Assembly (NCBI RefSeq): GCF_008312885.1
Contig: NZ_VSSO01000003.1
Coordinates: forward strand, 62,001-126,000
Direction: 5' to 3'
Length of the DNA: 64,000 bases
Source: Lolliginicoccus suaedae
Lineage (GTDB): Bacteria; Actinomycetota; Actinomycetes; Mycobacteriales; Mycobacteriaceae
The notes under the pieces were generated by a model that did not search any database, had not been told where the DNA came from, and saw only the letters and a list, made by a program, of their open reading frames with translations. The position numbers were made by a program, and so were the translations under genes. Below are positions 39,217 to 48,980 of this stretch, in pieces (position 1 is the first letter of the stretch; every line of letters begins with the position of its first letter).

Positions 39217-39765
39217 CTATCCGCAGCGGTCCAGAGCCTCCCCGAGAGAACGGACGCGTGAGATCCGCGCGAGCGCGGCGTCCCCGACGAAGCCGCTCGG
39301 GCGCAGCGACTCCAGCCAGTCGAAGAACCCGTCGTAGTGACCGCCCGGGTCGAGGATGACCACGGGCTTGTCATGCATGCCGAGATAGCCCGCCGTCCAT
39401 GCCTCGGTGAACTCCTCGAGCGTGCCAATGCCGCCCGGAAGCACCAGGAAGGCATCCGCGCGCTGCTCCATGTGCTTCTTGCGCTGGCGCATCGTGTCGG
39501 TGACGATCAGCTCATCGGCCTCGGTATCGGCGACCTCGCGATGCACCAGCGCCTTCGGGATGACACCCACTGTCCAGGCGCCTGCCGCCCGCGCCGCCGT
39601 GGCGACGGCACCCATCATCGACACGTTGCCGCCTCCCGAGACGAGGCCCCAGCCGCGATCTCCGAGCGCCTCACCGACCTCGGAAGCAAGCTGCAGGTGC
39701 TCCTCGGGCACCGGGCCCGAGGCGCAATACACCGCGACCATGCGCTGGCCCCGCGCCCCGCTCAC
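39217..39765 (-). CDS. LOG-family Rossmann protein 1 (TIGR00730)
   Basis: The 182-aa protein has the LOG motifs: VSGGGNVSMMGAVATAA, MRQRKKHMEQRADAFLVLPGGIGTLEEF. The PGGxGTxxE loop and the R-K pair form the active site of cytokinin-activating phosphoribohydrolases, which cleave N6-modified AMP. Bacterial members were once misnamed lysine decarboxylases. Its start overlaps the stop of the second LOG gene by 4 bp. Confidence 0.87.
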   Translation of the reverse strand: MSGARGQRMVAVYCASGPVPEEHLQLASEVGEALGDRGWGLVSGGGNVSMMGAVATAARAAGAWTVGVIPKALVHREVADTEADELIVTDTMRQRKKHMEQRADAFLVLPGGIGTLEEFTEAWTAGYLGMHDKPVVILDPGGHYDGFFDWLESLRPSGFVGDAALARISRVRSLGEALDRCG

Positions 39766-40628
39766 GGCACCGGCCTATCCGCTGCGCGCGGGGCAGATCC
39801 ATCCGCTGCGCGCGGGGCGGGCACGTTCGCGGCGCGCGGGGCGGCGAGGGCCTCATGGATGTGGTCCTGCGCCGCATCGATGATCGCGATCGCCTCGGCG
39901 ACGCTGTCGGTGACGTGGATCAGGGCCACGTCGTGGGGCGAGATCTTGCCGTTCTCGAGCAGCTGGTCCTTGATCCACTGCACCAGGCCGCCCCAGAAGC
40001 GCGTGCCGAACAGGATGATCGGGAACCTCGTGACCTTGCGGGTCTGCACCAGCGTCAGAGCCTCGAACAGCTCGTCGAGCGTGCCGAAGCCGCCCGGCAG
40101 GCAGATGAAGGCTTGCGCGTACTTGACGAACATCGTCTTGCGGACGAAGAAGTAGCGGAAATCGATGCCGAGGTCCACCCAGTCGTTGAGGCCCTGCTCG
40201 AACGGCAGCTCGATGCCCAGCCCGACCGAGAGCCCCCCTGCCTCGCTCGCGCCCTTGTTGGCGCCCTCCATCACGCCCGGGCCGCCACCGGTGATCACGG
40301 CATAGCCGGCGGCGGCGAGCGCTGCACCGATCTGGCGGGCTGACTCGTACTCGCCGGTTCCTGGCGCGGTGCGCGCCGAGCCGAACACGGATACGGCGCG
40401 GGGCATCTCGGCGAGCGCGCCGAAGCCCTCGACGAACTCGGCCTGGATGCGCATCACTCGCCACGGATCGGTGTGCACCCAGTCGCTGGGGCCTCGCTGA
40501 TCGAGGAGTCGCTGGTCGGTCGTGGAGTCGTCGCAGTCGATGTCGCGGCGCAGCCGGACGGGCCCGCGCTGCTGGTCCCAGGTGTGGCGGGGGTGGTGTG
40601 CGTCGTCTCGCGTGTCGTCGGGCGCCAT
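39762..40628 (-). CDS. LOG-family Rossmann protein 2, longer form
   Basis: A 288-aa paralogue has an N-terminal extension of about 70 residues, then VSVFGSARTAPGT, AVITGGGPGVMEGANKGA, MFVKYAQAFICLPGGFGTLDELFE. PGGxGTxxE is intact. The C-terminus ends in an Ala/Pro/Arg repeat (APRAANVP, APRAADGS, APRAADRP) coded by near-identical DNA units at about 39773-39845. It forms a two-gene unit with LOG protein 1. Confidence 0.87.
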   Translation of the reverse strand: MAPDDTRDDAHHPRHTWDQQRGPVRLRRDIDCDDSTTDQRLLDQRGPSDWVHTDPWRVMRIQAEFVEGFGALAEMPRAVSVFGSARTAPGTGEYESARQIGAALAAAGYAVITGGGPGVMEGANKGASEAGGLSVGLGIELPFEQGLNDWVDLGIDFRYFFVRKTMFVKYAQAFICLPGGFGTLDELFEALTLVQTRKVTRFPIILFGTRFWGGLVQWIKDQLLENGKISPHDVALIHVTDSVAEAIAIIDAAQDHIHEALAAPRAANVPAPRAADGSAPRAADRPVP

Positions 40629-40676
40629 GCGGCGAGAGTATCGGGACGCCCGGCAACGCTCGACGGCGGGGACCCG

Positions 40677-41114
40677 TCAGTGGCTGGGACCGGAGCGCTC
40701 GAGGTGGGCGATGAGGGCGAGCAGGTGGCGGCGCAGCTCGCTCTGATCGTCGAGGCCCGCGATCAGCCGCGGGTCGCTGCGTTCCTGCTGCACGACCGCT
40801 TGGTACCGCTGCCGCCCGGTCTCGGTGATGCGCACCTGGGTGCGGCGCTGGTCGGCGGCGTCGCGGTGGCGGGTGATGCAGCCGAGCTCGGCGAGCCTGT
40901 CGAGCGTGCGGCTCATGGTCTGGTCGGTGACGCGGCAGCGGCGCGCGATCTCGCGCTGGTACTGCGGCTCATCGGCCAAGCAGTGCAGCGCGATGAGCCC
41001 GGCATGGGTGAGGCCATGCTCGGCGAGCACCTGCTCCCAGGCGTGCTCGAGGCGGCGCGCGGCGACGGAGAGCAGCCGACCAGTGGGCCAGTCAGCGAGA
41101 TCGTCGTCGTTCAT
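40677..41114 (-). CDS. MarR-family transcriptional regulator
   Basis: The 145-aa protein has the MarR winged helix: LTHAGLIALHCLADEP, REIARRCRVTDQTMSRTLDRLAELG and RHRDAADQRRTQVRITETG (wing). It is divergent from an MMPL exporter gene with a perfect palindrome between them, so it very likely represses itself and the exporter and is relieved by a ligand, perhaps an exporter substrate. The ligand is unknown. Confidence 0.9.
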   Translation of the reverse strand: MNDDDLADWPTGRLLSVAARRLEHAWEQVLAEHGLTHAGLIALHCLADEPQYQREIARRCRVTDQTMSRTLDRLAELGCITRHRDAADQRRTQVRITETGRQRYQAVVQQERSDPRLIAGLDDQSELRRHLLALIAHLERSGPSH

Positions 41115-41131
41115 TCCGTTCCTCCCCGTGC

Positions 41132-41153
41132 ATTGTTCAGCGTGCTGAACAAT
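41132..41153. promoter_or_regulatory. MarR operator palindrome
   Basis: ATTGTTCAGC-GT-GCTGAACAAT is a perfect 10-bp inverted repeat with a 2-bp centre. It sits 17 bp upstream of the marR start and 9 bp upstream of the MMPL ATG, covering both promoters. TTGTTCAGC/GCTGAACAA half-sites are typical of MarR repressors. Confidence 0.8.
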
Positions 41154-41162
41154 AATGTGATC

Positions 41163-43343
41163 ATGGCGCTCACCGACACCCCCTCCCCAGAACCCCCCGG
41201 ACCGGATTCGCCCCGCGCGCGCGGCCGCGCTCGGTGGCTTTTGCCCGCGCTTCTCCTCATCGGCTGGCTCGCGCTCGGCGGAGTCGCTGGTCCCTTCGCG
41301 GGCAAGCTTAGCGAGGTGCAGGTCAACGATTCCGCATCCTTCCTGCCTGCGTCCGCCGAATCCACCGAGGTCCAGCAGCTCCAGGCCCTGTTCACCAACA
41401 ACGAGGCCCTGCCCGCGATCATTATCGCCGAGCGCTCCAGCGGCATCACTGCCGAGGACACCGCCTTCCTCCAGGAAACCACTGCTGGAGCCGCTGGGCA
41501 GCCCGGCTACGCCGCTCCCCCCTCGCCCCCGATCCCCTCTCAGGACGGCGAGGCATTGCAGGTGATCGTGCCCCTCGACACCAGCATCGACGTCGCCGAC
41601 ACCGTCGAGCAGCTACGCGACAACCTTGCCCGCGCGCCCGATGGCCTCACCGTCCTCGTCACCGGCCCCGGCGGGCAAGCCGCCGACCTCGGCGAGGCGT
41701 TCGCTGGCATCGATGGCCTGCTGCTCGGCGTCGCCGCCATCGTCGTCATCATCATCCTCGTCGTCGTCTACCGCAGCCCGCTGCTGCCCTTCATCGTGGT
41801 CACCAGCGCCATCCTCGCGCTGAGCCTCGCCAGCTTCCTCGTCTACCTGCTCGCGGATGCCGGGACGCTCACCCTCAACGGGCAGAGCCAGGGCATCCTG
41901 TTCATCCTCGTCTTCGGCGCCGCGACCGACTACGCGCTGCTGCTCGTCGCCCGCTACCGGGAGGAGCTGCACCACCACGAGGACCGGTTCGCCGCGATGG
42001 CCCGGGCCTGGAAGGCCGCGCTGCCGCCGATCGCCGCGTCCGCGGGCACCGTCATCGCTGGCGTTCTCTGCCTGCTGCTTTCCGATCTCAACTCCAACCG
42101 CGGCCTCGGGCCCGTTGCCGCTCTGGGCATCGTCGCCTCGTTCGTCGCGACCATGACGTTCCTCGCCGCTGTCCTCGCCCTGCTCGGGCGTTCGGCGTTC
42201 TGGCCCTACCGGCCACGCCTCGAGCCCACGAGCGCCGCTGGCGGAAGCGATGAGTCCCGGTCGGTGTGGGCGAAGCTGGCCCGCCGGATCGAAGCTCGCC
42301 CGCGCCGCTACTGGGTCGTGCCGCTGATCGGCCTGCTCGCGCTCGCCGCGTTCCTGCCCACCCTGCGCGCCGATGGCGTGGCGCAATCGGACTTCTTCCT
42401 GCTTCCCGTGGACTCGCAGCAGGGCCAGGAGGTGCTCGAGCAGCACTTCGACGCGGGAACCGGATCCCCGGTCATCATCATCGCCAATGCCGAGGCCTTC
42501 GATCCGGTTCTCGCCGCCACCCGCATCGACGGCATCTCCGACGCCTCCGCGACCACCGACCCCGCGACCGGCCAGCCGATGGTCCGCGACGGGCTCGTGC
42601 GGATCGAGGCCACCCTCATCGACGCGGCGGATTCCGCGGCGGCCGAGAGCACGGTCCGTGACCTGCGCTCCGAGCTCGGGCAGGTCGACGGCGCGGACAC
42701 GCTCGTCGGAGGGCAGACAGCACTGCAGCTCGACACCAACGACACCTCCGCCCGCGATCGCACCGTCATCATCCCGATGGTGATCCTCGTGGTGTTCGTC
42801 ATCCTCGCGCTGCTGCTGCGCTCGCTGCTCACCCCGTTGTTCCTGATGGCCACGGTGGTGCTGTCCTTCGCCGCCACGCTCGGCGCGAGCGCGCTGGTGT
42901 TCAACCACGTGCTCGGCTTCCCGGGAGCCGACCCCGCCATCCCGCTGTTCGCGTTCGTGTTCCTCGTCGCGCTCGGCATCGACTACAACATCTTCCTCAT
43001 GACCCGGGCGCGGGAGGAGGCAGGACGCATCGGCACCCGGGACGGCGTGCTGCGCGCGCTCGTCGTCACCGGCGGCGTCATCACCTCAGCTGGCATCGTG
43101 CTCGCCGCGACGTTCGCCGCGCTCTCGGTGATCCCCTTGCTGTTCCTCGCGCAGATCGCGTTCATCGTCGCGTTCGGCGTGCTGCTCGACGCGCTGATCG
43201 TGCGCTCGCTGCTCGTGCCCGCCGTGGTGCGCGAGGCCGGGCCGCGGATCTGGTGGCCGGGCTCCCCGGACCGGCACGAGGGCGGCCGTCACCGCTACGA
43301 GGAGGGCAGCGACAAGGTGACGGTGGATCAGCTGCTCAAGTAG
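41163..43343 (+). CDS. MMPL-family (RND-type) exporter
   Basis: From the ATG at 41163 the protein has 726 aa with twelve membrane helices in two halves. Each half has a large extracytoplasmic loop after the first helix (ADSASF-like and [20 protein letters not shown] regions) and five clustered helices. [19 protein letters not shown] and [19 protein letters not shown] are the paired proton-relay motifs of MMPL proteins. It probably exports a lipid or drug under control of the adjacent MarR. Its 3' end overlaps dapE by 16 bp. Confidence 0.92.
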   Translation: MALTDTPSPEPPGPDSPRARGRARWLLPALLLIGWLALGGVAGPFAGKLSEVQVNDSASFLPASAESTEVQQLQALFTNNEALPAIIIAERSSGITAEDTAFLQETTAGAAGQPGYAAPPSPPIPSQDGEALQVIVPLDTSIDVADTVEQLRDNLARAPDGLTVLVTGPGGQAADLGEAFAGIDGLLLGVAAIVVIIILVVVYRSPLLPFIVVTSAILALSLASFLVYLLADAGTLTLNGQSQGILFILVFGAATDYALLLVARYREELHHHEDRFAAMARAWKAALPPIAASAGTVIAGVLCLLLSDLNSNRGLGPVAALGIVASFVATMTFLAAVLALLGRSAFWPYRPRLEPTSAAGGSDESRSVWAKLARRIEARPRRYWVVPLIGLLALAAFLPTLRADGVAQSDFFLLPVDSQQGQEVLEQHFDAGTGSPVIIIANAEAFDPVLAATRIDGISDASATTDPATGQPMVRDGLVRIEATLIDAADSAAAESTVRDLRSELGQVDGADTLVGGQTALQLDTNDTSARDRTVIIPMVILVVFVILALLLRSLLTPLFLMATVVLSFAATLGASALVFNHVLGFPGADPAIPLFAFVFLVALGIDYNIFLMTRAREEAGRIGTRDGVLRALVVTGGVITSAGIVLAATFAALSVIPLLFLAQIAFIVAFGVLLDALIVRSLLVPAVVREAGPRIWWPGSPDRHEGGRHRYEEGSDKVTVDQLLK

Positions 43344-44392
43344 GCCCGCAGCGTCTCGCACACATCCGTGATCTGGTGCACCGGCACATGCTCGTCGCGC
43401 CGGTGCGCCAGGTTCGGGTCCCCGGGTCCCAGGTTCACCGCGGGCACGCCGCGCGCGGCGAACCGGGACACATCGGTCCAGCCGTACTTGGCGCGCACCG
43501 AGCCCGCCGCCCGCACCAGCTCAGCCGCAGCAGGATTGGACAAGCCAGGCAGCGCGCCCGGGGACATGTCGGTGAGCGTCCATTCCAGGTCGATGCCGTC
43601 GAACACCTCGCGCACATGGTCGAGGGCCTGCTCGCCGGAGCGGTCCGGGGCGAACCGGAAGTTCACATCCACCGACGCCGCATCGGGCACGACGTTGCCG
43701 GCGACGCCACCGTCGATGCGCACGGCCGACAAGCCCTCGCGGTAGACACAGCCATCGATGTCGACCGACCGGGGCTCGTAGGCCGCGAGCCGCTCCAGCA
43801 CCGGGGCGAGGCGATGGATGGCGTTCTCCCCCATCCAGGCGCGCGCGGTGTGCGAGCGCGTGCCCGTGGCGGCGAGATTGACCCGCAGCGTGCCCTGGCA
43901 GCCAGCCTCGATCACCCCGGCCGTGGGCTCACCGAGGATCGCCACATCCGCCTCGAGCCATTCCGGCATGTCCCGCTCGATCCGGGCGAGGCCATTGTGC
44001 TCGGCCGCGATCTCCTCGCAGTCGTAGAAGATCAGCGTCAGATCGAACCGCGGGTTCTCCAGCGTCGCGGCAAGATGCAGGAACACCGCATCGCCGGACT
44101 TCATGTCCACCGTGCCGCAGCCATGCAGGATGCCGCCTTCCCGTCGCGAGGGCACGTTGTCGGCGATGGGCACGGTATCGAGGTGCCCGGCGAGGATCAC
44201 CCGCTGCGCCATGCCCCGGTTGGTGCGCGCGAGCACCACGTTGCCCGTGCGCTCGATCTCGAAGGCGGGAGCCTGCTCGCGCAGCGCGATCTCCACCATG
44301 TCCGTCAGTCGCTTCTCGTGGTGGGACTCGCTCGGGACGTCCACGAGGGCGGCGGTGAGATCGATCGGGTCTGCGCGCAAGTCGAGGCTCAT
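43328..44392 (-). CDS. dapE: Succinyl-diaminopimelate desuccinylase
   Basis: DapE removes succinate from N-succinyl-LL-diaminopimelate for lysine and peptidoglycan. Metal-binding residues appear in [41 protein letters not shown] and HRRDEHVPV. Length 354 aa, the actinobacterial form. It is divergent from dapD, and dapC lies 4.6 kb away, so three succinylase-pathway genes are in this window. Confidence 0.94.
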   Translation of the reverse strand: MSLDLRADPIDLTAALVDVPSESHHEKRLTDMVEIALREQAPAFEIERTGNVVLARTNRGMAQRVILAGHLDTVPIADNVPSRREGGILHGCGTVDMKSGDAVFLHLAATLENPRFDLTLIFYDCEEIAAEHNGLARIERDMPEWLEADVAILGEPTAGVIEAGCQGTLRVNLAATGTRSHTARAWMGENAIHRLAPVLERLAAYEPRSVDIDGCVYREGLSAVRIDGGVAGNVVPDAASVDVNFRFAPDRSGEQALDHVREVFDGIDLEWTLTDMSPGALPGLSNPAAAELVRAAGSVRAKYGWTDVSRFAARGVPAVNLGPGDPNLAHRRDEHVPVHQITDVCETLRAYLSS

Positions 44393-44508
44393 TTTTCCAG
44401 GTTAATCACACGCCCCGGACCGCCTCGACCGTTTGCGGCGACAGTGCGCCATCTCTCACCCGCACGAGCCCGTGACCGGGGACCCGCCGGAATGTAACCT
44501 TTGTGCTC

Positions 44509-45486
44509 GTGAGTACTCCAGTGAAATCCTCCACCGGCGCCCAAGCGGTCGGCATCGCCAGCATCACCAACGACGGGGCCGTGCTCGACACCTGGTTCCC
44601 CGAACCGATGCTCGGTGATTTCGGCCCGGCAGGCACCGAGGTGCTCAACACGGCTGACACCCCTTCCGAGCTGATCGGCCTCGTCGGCGCCGATGACGAC
44701 CGTGGCGTCCGCAAGGTCGCCGTGCGCACCACGCTCGCCAAGCTGAGCGACGCCCCCCTCGATCCCCATGACGTCTACCTGCGCCTGCATCTGCTGTCGC
44801 ACTGCATGGTCGCACCGCACGGGCTGAGCCTCGACGGCCAGTTCGGCCTGCTCGCCAACGTCGTGTGGACCAACTACGGTCCCTGCGCGGTGGACGGCTT
44901 CGAGAAGGTGCGGGCGCTGCTGCGCCGCCACGGCCCCGTCACCGTCTACAGCATCGACAAGTTCCCCCGCATGGTCGACTACGTCGTGCCCCGCGGCGTG
45001 CGCATCGCCGACGCTGACCGCGTGCGCCTCGGCGCGCACCTCGCCCCCGGCACCACCGTGATGCACGAGGGGTTCGTCAACTTCAACGCCGGAACGCTCG
45101 GCTCCTCCATGGTCGAGGGCCGCATCTCCGCCGGCGTCGTGGTGGGCGACGGATCCGACGTCGGTGGTGGCGCCTCGATCATGGGCACCCTCTCCGGCGG
45201 CGGCAAGGAAACCATCGTCGTCGGCGAGCGCTGCCTGCTCGGGGCCAACGCCGGGCTCGGCATCTCCCTCGGCGATGATTGCGTCATCGAGGCCGGGCTC
45301 TACGTCACCGCGGGCACGAAGGTGACCGTGATCGCCGAGGGCCAGTCCACCACCGTCAAAGCGCGCGAGCTCAGTGGCCGCAACGGGCTGCTGTTCCGCC
45401 GCAATTCGGTCTCCGGCGCGGTCGAGGTCGTTCCCCGCGAGGGCACCGGCGTCGAGCTCAACGCCGCGCTGCACGCGAACGACTAG
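44509..45486 (+). CDS. dapD: Tetrahydrodipicolinate N-succinyltransferase (actinobacterial type)
   Basis: DapD transfers succinyl from succinyl-CoA to tetrahydrodipicolinate. The left-handed beta-helix region has [35 protein letters not shown]-type hexapeptides and [21 protein letters not shown]. The sequence is the actinobacterial family type, different from the enterobacterial one. A TAACCT-like box at 44495-44500 lies just upstream, so the GTG at 44509 may be leaderless; a GTG two codons earlier (44503) is an alternative. Confidence 0.94.
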   Translation: MSTPVKSSTGAQAVGIASITNDGAVLDTWFPEPMLGDFGPAGTEVLNTADTPSELIGLVGADDDRGVRKVAVRTTLAKLSDAPLDPHDVYLRLHLLSHCMVAPHGLSLDGQFGLLANVVWTNYGPCAVDGFEKVRALLRRHGPVTVYSIDKFPRMVDYVVPRGVRIADADRVRLGAHLAPGTTVMHEGFVNFNAGTLGSSMVEGRISAGVVVGDGSDVGGGASIMGTLSGGGKETIVVGERCLLGANAGLGISLGDDCVIEAGLYVTAGTKVTVIAEGQSTTVKARELSGRNGLLFRRNSVSGAVEVVPREGTGVELNAALHAND

Positions 45487-45498
45487 CCACCACCTGCC

Positions 45499-45530
45499 GC
45501 ATCGCCCTGGCTTTTTTCCCAGGGCGATGC
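45499..45530 (+). terminator. Hairpin terminator after dapD
   Basis: GCATCGCCCTGG (45499-45510) and CCAGGGCGATGC (45519-45530) form a perfect 12-bp stem with a T-rich 8-nt loop (CTTTTTTC). It begins 12 bp after the dapD stop and separates dapD from the permease gene. Confidence 0.8.
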
Positions 45531-45553
45531 GTCCACGCAGAAAGCCCGCGCCC

Positions 45554-46924
45554 ATGAGCACAGCATCGCCCGCCACCGAGTCCGGCAACCTCGGCCATGG
45601 GCTGAAGGTCCGCCACCTCACGATGATGGGCCTCGGCTCCGCCATCGGCGCGGGCCTGTTCCTCGGCACCGGCGCGGGCATCTCCACGGCGGGCCCGGGC
45701 ATCCTTGTCTCCTACTGCATCGCCGGCTTCATCGTGATCCTGGTGATGCGCATGCTCGGCGAGATGGGCGCCGCGATCCCTGCGAGCGGATCGTTCTCCC
45801 ACTACGCGCGCATCGGCATCGGTCCGGTCGCGGGATTCGTGATGGGCTGGCTGTACTGGTCGCTGCTCGTCATGGTCATCGGCGCGGAGATCACCGGCGC
45901 ATCGGCGATCCTCCACTCGTGGCTGCCCGACGTGCCGCAATGGGCGATCGCAGCGGTGATCGTGGCCTTCTTCGCGGCGGTGAACCTCTCGAGCGTGGGC
46001 AACTTCGGCGAGTTCGAGTTCTGGTTCGCGCTGATCAAGGTTGCCGTCATCGTGGCGTTCCTCATCCTCGGCGCGGGACTCGTCCTCGGCCTGCTGCCTG
46101 GCACCGATCCTGTCGGCCTGGTCAACCTCACCGAGCACGGCGGATTCCTGCCCAACGGCATCGGGGGCATCGCGGCGGGCCTGCTGATCGTGGCGTTCGC
46201 GTTCGGCGGCATCGAGATCGTCACCATCGCCGCCGCCGAATCCCGCGACCCGGAGCGCAGCATCGGCTTCGCGGTGCGCAGCGTCATCTGGCGCATCAGC
46301 CTGTTCTACATCGGGTCCGTGGCCATCATGGTGCTGCTGCTGCCGTGGGACTCCGAGACCATCGCGCAGAGCCCGTTCGTCTCGGTGCTCAACCTCGCCA
46401 ACATCCCGTACGTGGCCGGGTTCATGGAGTTCGTTGTGGTCGCGGCGCTGCTATCTGCCTACAACGCTCAGATGTACGCCACCTCGCGGATGGCATACTC
46501 GCTGTCGAGCCGCGGCGATGGCCCCCGCATCCTTACTCGCCTCACCCGCAACGACGTGCCCCTGTTCGCGATCCTGCTGTCGGTCTTCCTCAGCTTCATC
46601 AGCGTCGCGCTGATCTGGTGGCTGCCGGGCACCCTGCTCGGGATCCTGCTCAACGCCGTGGGCGCCTCGTTGCTGGTGATCTGGATCTTCATCGCGATCG
46701 CGCAGCTGCGCTTGCGCCGCCGGCTGGAGGCGCAGGGCCCGCTCGCCGTGCGCATGTGGCTGTTCCCGTACCTGACGTGGCTGGCGCTAGCGATGCTGGC
46801 AGGACTCATCGTCCTGATGCTCACCGATGCTGATGCCCGCGATCAGTTGATCTCCACAGCGATCTTCTGCCTGCTGCTCACCGCGCTCGGCATGCTCAAC
46901 CACCGGCGGGCGCGCGCGGCATAG
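45554..46924 (+). CDS. Amino-acid permease (APC superfamily, AAT/GabP-like)
   Basis: A 456-aa membrane protein with twelve helices begins with LGHGLKVRHLTMMGLGSAIGAGLFLGTGAGIS, the signature of the amino-acid transporter (AAT) family. AFAFGGIEIVTIAAAESRDPERSIGFAVR is also typical. The substrate cannot be read; GabP, ProY and aromatic or lysine permeases look alike. It follows the dapD terminator and faces the convergent acyl-CoA synthetase gene. The 208 bp between them hold no gene that I can support. Confidence 0.9.
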   Translation: MSTASPATESGNLGHGLKVRHLTMMGLGSAIGAGLFLGTGAGISTAGPGILVSYCIAGFIVILVMRMLGEMGAAIPASGSFSHYARIGIGPVAGFVMGWLYWSLLVMVIGAEITGASAILHSWLPDVPQWAIAAVIVAFFAAVNLSSVGNFGEFEFWFALIKVAVIVAFLILGAGLVLGLLPGTDPVGLVNLTEHGGFLPNGIGGIAAGLLIVAFAFGGIEIVTIAAAESRDPERSIGFAVRSVIWRISLFYIGSVAIMVLLLPWDSETIAQSPFVSVLNLANIPYVAGFMEFVVVAALLSAYNAQMYATSRMAYSLSSRGDGPRILTRLTRNDVPLFAILLSVFLSFISVALIWWLPGTLLGILLNAVGASLLVIWIFIAIAQLRLRRRLEAQGPLAVRMWLFPYLTWLALAMLAGLIVLMLTDADARDQLISTAIFCLLLTALGMLNHRRARAA

Positions 46925-47132
46925 CTCGCTGGAAGGCGTGTTGCTGGGCACGCCGAGGCTGGATGTGGCGGTCGGGTTGCAGCTGCCATCCTTCGCGAGC
47001 ACCTGCCACGGCTACGCACAGCTGCCACCGATATTTGGGTGGTCGCTAGCACTCAAGGGTGGTCAGAACCGGCCAAGGGTGGCAGGAGGCCGAAATCGCG
47101 GTGCCGGATTCCGCGCGGCCGGAGGCTCGCGA

Positions 47133-48542
47133 CTAGCCCAGCCGCTTCTTCTGCACCTTGCCCATAGCATTGCGGGGAAGGCTGGGCACGATCCGCACCT
47201 CGCGGGGCCGCTTGTGCGCGGACACCCGCTGACCCACCCAATCGATCAGTTCGTCGGGGTCGGCGTCACTGCCCACGACGTGCGCGACGATGCGCTGCCC
47301 GAGGTCATCATCGGGCACGCCCACCACCGCGACCTCATCAACGGCAGGATGATCGAGCAGGATGTTCTCGATCTCGCCCGCTCCGATGCGGTAGCCGCCC
47401 GACTTGATGAGGTCGGTGGATTCGCGGCCCACGATGCGATGCGTCCCGTCCGGCTCGATGGCGGCGATGTCCCCGGTGACGAACCATCCTTCGCTGGTCC
47501 AGCTCGCTGCCGTGGCGGCCGCGTTGCCGAGATAGCCGTCGCCGAGCATGGGGCCGCGCACATGGAGCACCCCGATGCTGGCGCCGTCCCGGGGCAGCTC
47601 GTGACCGGCGCTATCGACGATGCGAGTGGACAGGCCCGGCAAGGGGGTGCCTACGTGACCGGGTCGCCGTGGCCCGGCCGCTCGCGCGCTGAGGGTAATC
47701 AGGGTCTCGGTCATGCCGTAGCGCTCGACGATCTCGTGGCCGCTGAGCTCCTTGATCGCCGCGAACACGGTGGCGGGCAGGGGCGCGCTGCCGGAGACGA
47801 GCAGGCGGGCGCTAGCGAGCGCGCGGGCGTGCTCGGGCTCGCCCGCGAGGCGATGCCACACGGTGGGAACGCCGAAGTAGAGGGTTCCGGCGGCCTCCGC
47901 ATAGGCCTGCGGAGTGGGCCGGCCGGTGTGGATGAGGGGGCTGCCGATGCGCAGCGGGCCGATGAGGCCCAGGACGAGCCCGTGGACGTGGAACAGGGGC
48001 AGGCCATGCACCAGCGTGTCGCGGGCGGTCCAGCCCCAGGCATCGGCGAGCGCGTCGATCCCCGCAGCGATGGCGCGGCGGCTCAGGATGACACCCTTGG
48101 GCCGACCGGTGGTGCCCGAGGTGTAGATGATGAACGCGGTGCTGTGCGCGGCAGGCTCGGGATGATGGTGCCAGTCACGGGCGTGGACCCGCACAGGGAT
48201 GCGCGGCAATCGCGCAGCGGCATCATGCTCGGGAGGGGTGCCGAGCCAGGCTTGCGCCCCGGAGTCGGTGAGCATGTGGGTGATCTCGTCCGGCCCGGCA
48301 TCGGGCGGAACCGGCACCACAGTGACCCCGGCGGTCAGCGCGCCGACGACGGCCACGACCGTCTCGAGGCTTGGCCGGGCATGCACGGCGACGACCCGGG
48401 CACCGCGGATGCGCGGAACCACAGCAGACGCTGCACCCATCAGGGATTCGCGCGTGAAGGTGGTGCCGCCGATGGTGACCGCGGGCGAGACTGCCTCGCT
48501 AGCGGGCGAGGCATGAAGAGAAGCAAGCAGTGAGGGGGCCAT
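47133..48542 (-). CDS. Acyl-CoA synthetase (FadD36-like, AMP-forming)
   Basis: The 469-aa enzyme has the AMP-binding motif AFIIYTSGTTGRPKGVILS, YGMTETLITLS, GWFVTGDIAAIEPDG, and the C-terminal IKSGGYRIGAGEIE and catalytic Lys in NAMGKVQKKRL. The short length and wording resemble mycobacterial FadD36 and malonyl-CoA synthetases. The acid used is not known. It is followed by no obvious partner. Confidence 0.9.
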   Translation of the reverse strand: MAPSLLASLHASPASEAVSPAVTIGGTTFTRESLMGAASAVVPRIRGARVVAVHARPSLETVVAVVGALTAGVTVVPVPPDAGPDEITHMLTDSGAQAWLGTPPEHDAAARLPRIPVRVHARDWHHHPEPAAHSTAFIIYTSGTTGRPKGVILSRRAIAAGIDALADAWGWTARDTLVHGLPLFHVHGLVLGLIGPLRIGSPLIHTGRPTPQAYAEAAGTLYFGVPTVWHRLAGEPEHARALASARLLVSGSAPLPATVFAAIKELSGHEIVERYGMTETLITLSARAAGPRRPGHVGTPLPGLSTRIVDSAGHELPRDGASIGVLHVRGPMLGDGYLGNAAATAASWTSEGWFVTGDIAAIEPDGTHRIVGRESTDLIKSGGYRIGAGEIENILLDHPAVDEVAVVGVPDDDLGQRIVAHVVGSDADPDELIDWVGQRVSAHKRPREVRIVPSLPRNAMGKVQKKRLG

Positions 48543-48551
48543 CAGGGCCGG

Positions 48552-48917
48552 TCAGACATCGGAGAATCGTTGGGGCGGCTCGATGCCCAGTGCCGTGCAG
48601 GCACGCTCGATGTGGTCGAAGCCCTCGTTGATGACTTCCTCGGCCGCGTCGGCGGCTTCAGCGGTGGTGGCGACGTTGAGCATCACGCGCGCGTTGTCCA
48701 GGCTGTCCTTGGCCTGGGCCAGGTGCCCGGCAGCGACCTCATCATTGTCGGCGCGGATGGTATCGACGGCGAAGGCGAGCTGCAGGTATGCGCCGCGTGC
48801 TCGCGCCTTGGCCTCATCTGCCTCGCGGGTGACCTCGAGGTTCTTCAGGAACTTGCGGCCCGCTCCGAACGCCGCGACGCCCACGCCGACCGCGATCGGA
48901 ACTAGTGGAATTGGCAT
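48552..48917 (-). CDS. Conserved-looking small protein with N-terminal helix
   Basis: The 121-aa product (starting MPIPLVPIAV) has a hydrophobic N-terminus (PIAVGVGVAAFGAGRKF) and a charged helical body rich in Ala, Asp and Glu. A strong GAGGAGA ribosome-binding site lies just before the ATG at 48917. It precedes the acyl-CoA synthetase on the same strand with a 9-bp gap, so they are likely co-transcribed. I recognise no domain. Confidence 0.7.
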   Translation of the reverse strand: MPIPLVPIAVGVGVAAFGAGRKFLKNLEVTREADEAKARARGAYLQLAFAVDTIRADNDEVAAGHLAQAKDSLDNARVMLNVATTAEAADAAEEVINEGFDHIERACTALGIEPPQRFSDV

Positions 48918-48980
48918 CTGCGGTTCTCCTCTCACATTGGGCACGACTGGGTGCTGGAGCCCGCCACGTGCTGGCGGTGG

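Noticed and set aside
40473-41162. N-terminal extension of the MMPL frame
   Set aside because: The extra 230 codons run across the divergent marR gene and the operator; the ATG at 41163 fits the family start.
46925-47132. Small gene in the gap between the permease and the acyl-CoA synthetase
   Set aside because: Frames in the gap lack a ribosome-binding site and look random; only a short direct repeat CAAGGGTGG is seen.
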